NCBI GenBank assembly: GCA_002495735.1
Contig: DAGM01000060.1
Coordinates: 10,181 to 18,652, forward strand
Direction: 5' to 3'
Source of the DNA: Euryarchaeota archaeon UBA54
GTDB taxonomy: Archaea > Thermoplasmatota > Poseidoniia > Poseidoniales > Thalassarchaeaceae
Length of the DNA stretch: 8,472 bases
The notes under the pieces were generated by a model, which searched no databases, had not been told where the DNA came from, and worked only from the letters and a program-made list of their open reading frames with translations. Each line of letters starts with the position of its first letter. Positions within the stretch are counted from its first letter, which is position 1. Shown here piece after piece: positions 6,959 through 8,472 of the stretch. The translations under genes and the position numbers were made by a program.

Positions 6959-7815
6959 GAAACACCTTATCAACACCCTCAGTCTCGAACGGACTGATGG
7001 ACATCATAGGGTTCATGGAAGGATACAGTCCGGTCCAACAGGCACTGATAGCGGGACTTTTCACCTGGTTCATGACTGCCGCTGGAGCGGCTCTAGTGAT
7101 TTTCTTCAAAGAGCTCGACAGGAAAGTCCTCGATGCTATGCTCGGATTCGCCGCTGGAGTGATGATAGCTGCCAGCTTCTGGTCTCTGCTCACACCTGCC
7201 CTCGAGATGTCAGAAGGTAAAGACCTGCCAGTTTGGTTCCCTGCCCTAGTAGGATTTCTTCTGGGAGGAGTGTGCATGCGACTGATTGACATGTTCCTAC
7301 CTCACTTACACCCCGGTGCCCCTCCTGAAGAGGCCGAAGGAGTGGAAAACACCTGGCGGAGAAGCATGCTGCTGGTCTCAGCCATCACGCTACACAACAT
7401 CCCTGAGGGGCTGGCTGTAGGTGTCGCCTTTGGAGCTGCAGCATCGGGATTCGAAGGTGCTACAGTGGGTGCTGCCATCGCATTGGCTATCGGAATAGGG
7501 ATTCAGAACTTCCCGGAAGGTGCAGCTGTCTCACTACCTCTCCGGCGAGAGGGCCTGTCCCGGAGAGACAGTTTCCTCTGGGGCCAACTTTCGGCTACAG
7601 TCGAGCCGGTGGCAGCCGTTCTGGGTGCCGCACTGGTAATTGTAGCTACACCAATCCTACCCTATGCACTGGCCTTCGCTGCCGGTGCAATGATCTTCGT
7701 CGTAGTTGAGGAGCTGGTCCCTGAGGCCCATCGTGGAGGAAACGGAGATATCGCGACTATGGGAGTGATGCTCGGTTTCGCCGTGATGATGGTCCTCGAT
7801 GTCGCCTTCGCCTAG
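6955..7815 (+). CDS. ZIP-family divalent metal transporter, GufA-like
   Basis: This membrane protein should import zinc, iron or another divalent metal, as ZIP/ZupT proteins do. Eight hydrophobic segments are apparent, near residues 26-50, 59-80, 92-112, 138-160, 168-192, 208-231, 233-254 and 264-284. The metal-site motifs are HNIPEG (147-152) in helix 4 and QNFPEGA (184-190) in helix 5, followed by EELVPEAHR (252-260). LPHLHPG (115-121), in the loop after helix 3, has two histidines that may bind metal. GTG 6955 overlaps the MocA-like stop by four bases (GTGA), which suggests coupling; ATG 6997 is a plausible alternative that would remove 14 poorly hydrophobic residues. The placement between MocA-like and XdhC genes is unusual and might reflect metal supply for the enzyme or just gene packing. 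The substrate is unknown. Confidence 0.9.
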   Translation: MRNTLSTPSVSNGLMDIIGFMEGYSPVQQALIAGLFTWFMTAAGAALVIFFKELDRKVLDAMLGFAAGVMIAASFWSLLTPALEMSEGKDLPVWFPALVGFLLGGVCMRLIDMFLPHLHPGAPPEEAEGVENTWRRSMLLVSAITLHNIPEGLAVGVAFGAAASGFEGATVGAAIALAIGIGIQNFPEGAAVSLPLRREGLSRRDSFLWGQLSATVEPVAAVLGAALVIVATPILPYALAFAAGAMIFVVVEELVPEAHRGGNGDIATMGVMLGFAVMMVLDVAFA

Positions 7816-7856
7816 CCTAGCGCAATCACAAAGGCGGACGACCCGCTCTCAGGGGC

Positions 7857-8472
7857 ATGACCCGCGCCGTGCTAACCTGGGTTCTCGGGAGGCTGGAGCG
7901 TGGCGAGAGTGTGGCAATGGCATCGGTAATCGAAGCCAGCGGCAGCGTACCCGGGAAGCCGGGAGCTAGGCTGGCGCTGACGCTGAGCGGGGCCAGATTC
8001 GGCACAATCGGAGGAGCTGGCCTAGAGCTGAAGGTCGAGAACGCGCTGAAGGGGATGCTCAATGGAGGTCGTCAGGAGGTTCGCGAAAAGGGTGGCAAGG
8101 TCGAGACATTTGTCCTCTACAAGGATGCGAAGGGAGAAGAGGCGACATCACTTGACAGCCTGTGTGGGGGCCGCGTCACAGTCGCGATGGAAGTAATGAA
8201 TCCGATGCCGCACATACTCATCGCAGGCGGCGGTCACGTGGGTCGCGCGGTTGCCATCGTCTGCGACACCCTAGGTTGGTCACACAGTGTCTTCGACGTG
8301 CGCGCCGAGTTTGCTGAAGCAGACCGCTACCCATTCGCAAGCGAGTTACACAGCAGTTCGGTGTCTGAATTCCTCGGGAGCGAGGACTCGGACTCCATGG
8401 TCAGATTCTCGGATATCCTCCTACTCGGGCACGACTGGGCGGTTGACCAAGAGATGCTACTCAGCTTACTAG
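7857..8472 (+). CDS. xdhC: XdhC/CoxI-family molybdenum enzyme maturation protein, 3' end cut by the window
   Basis: I translated this frame myself: it is open from ATG 7857 to the right edge (205 codons and one base), after an in-frame TAG at 7818. XdhC-type proteins bind the molybdenum cofactor and help its sulfuration and insertion into xanthine dehydrogenase/CO dehydrogenase-type enzymes. Motifs are GSVPGKPGARL (29-39), GTIGGAGLE (49-57), LCGGRVTV (102-109), then a Rossmann-like domain with HILIAGGGHVGRAVA (119-133) and VFDVRAEFAEADRYPF (145-160), and GHDWAVDQEML near 191-201. The usual GGG before the LE is GGA here. The gap from the ZIP gene is 41 bases and has no T-run or TATA box. Neighbours support a molybdenum-hydroxylase cluster extending rightwards. 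The final part of the protein is missing only because the window ends. Confidence 0.88.
   Translation, partial: MTRAVLTWVLGRLERGESVAMASVIEASGSVPGKPGARLALTLSGARFGTIGGAGLELKVENALKGMLNGGRQEVREKGGKVETFVLYKDAKGEEATSLDSLCGGRVTVAMEVMNPMPHILIAGGGHVGRAVAIVCDTLGWSHSVFDVRAEFAEADRYPFASELHSSSVSEFLGSEDSDSMVRFSDILLLGHDWAVDQEMLLSLL

Noticed and set aside
6819..7292. 157-codon minus-strand ORF over the MocA/ZIP junction
   Set aside because: It is antisense to two supported genes and has no motif.
8287..8472. 61-codon + strand ORF
   Set aside because: It lies inside the XdhC frame and encodes no recognisable motif.

Overview
The window holds seven genes, all on the + strand and packed tightly. The largest gap (155 bases) follows the first gene, and the other gaps are 10 to 56 bases or a 4-base overlap. 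Starts mostly lack a clear Shine-Dalgarno sequence. The one roomy intergenic region carries a T7 tract and a good archaeal BRE/TATA box. The second gene opens with a CPSC...CQHC zinc ribbon of a style I associate with planktonic marine archaea (Poseidoniales / Marine Group II or relatives in Thermoplasmatota). I therefore infer an archaeon of that type, with metabolic genes of bacterial flavour. This is a judgement from sequence style, not a database result.

Layout. 13-1143: MoeB/ThiF-like E1 activating enzyme fused to a rhodanese domain. 1144-1298: AT-rich spacer with a poly-T terminator and a TATA box. 1299-4175: a very large 2-oxoacid dehydrogenase E1 in which alpha and beta subunits are fused, preceded by a zinc ribbon and about 190 residues I cannot assign. 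4232-5179: CaCA-family sodium/calcium exchanger. 5236-6381: acyl-CoA dehydrogenase close to the medium-chain type. 6392-6958: MocA/MobA-like nucleotidyltransferase. 6955-7815: ZIP-family (GufA-like) metal transporter, overlapping the previous gene by 4 bases. 7857-8472: N-terminal 205 codons of an XdhC/CoxI maturation protein, running off the right edge.

How they fit together. Three genes point to molybdenum cofactor chemistry: MoeB-like (sulfur transfer to molybdopterin synthase), MocA-like (cytidylation of the cofactor) and XdhC (cofactor sulfuration and insertion). The last two stand just around the ZIP gene at the right end, so a xanthine dehydrogenase/CO dehydrogenase-type molybdenum hydroxylase may lie beyond the edge. 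The E1 fusion and the acyl-CoA dehydrogenase would make and then oxidise acyl-CoAs, as in branched-chain amino acid or fatty acid breakdown, but no E2, E3 or electron-transfer flavoprotein gene is in the window. The two transporters handle divalent cations.

The most unusual items are the zinc-ribbon/E1-alpha/E1-beta fusion and the apparent loss of the structural zinc cysteines in the MoeB-like protein. I found no CRISPR array, insertion sequence, tRNA or rRNA, and nothing that clearly amounts to a new defence or mobile system.
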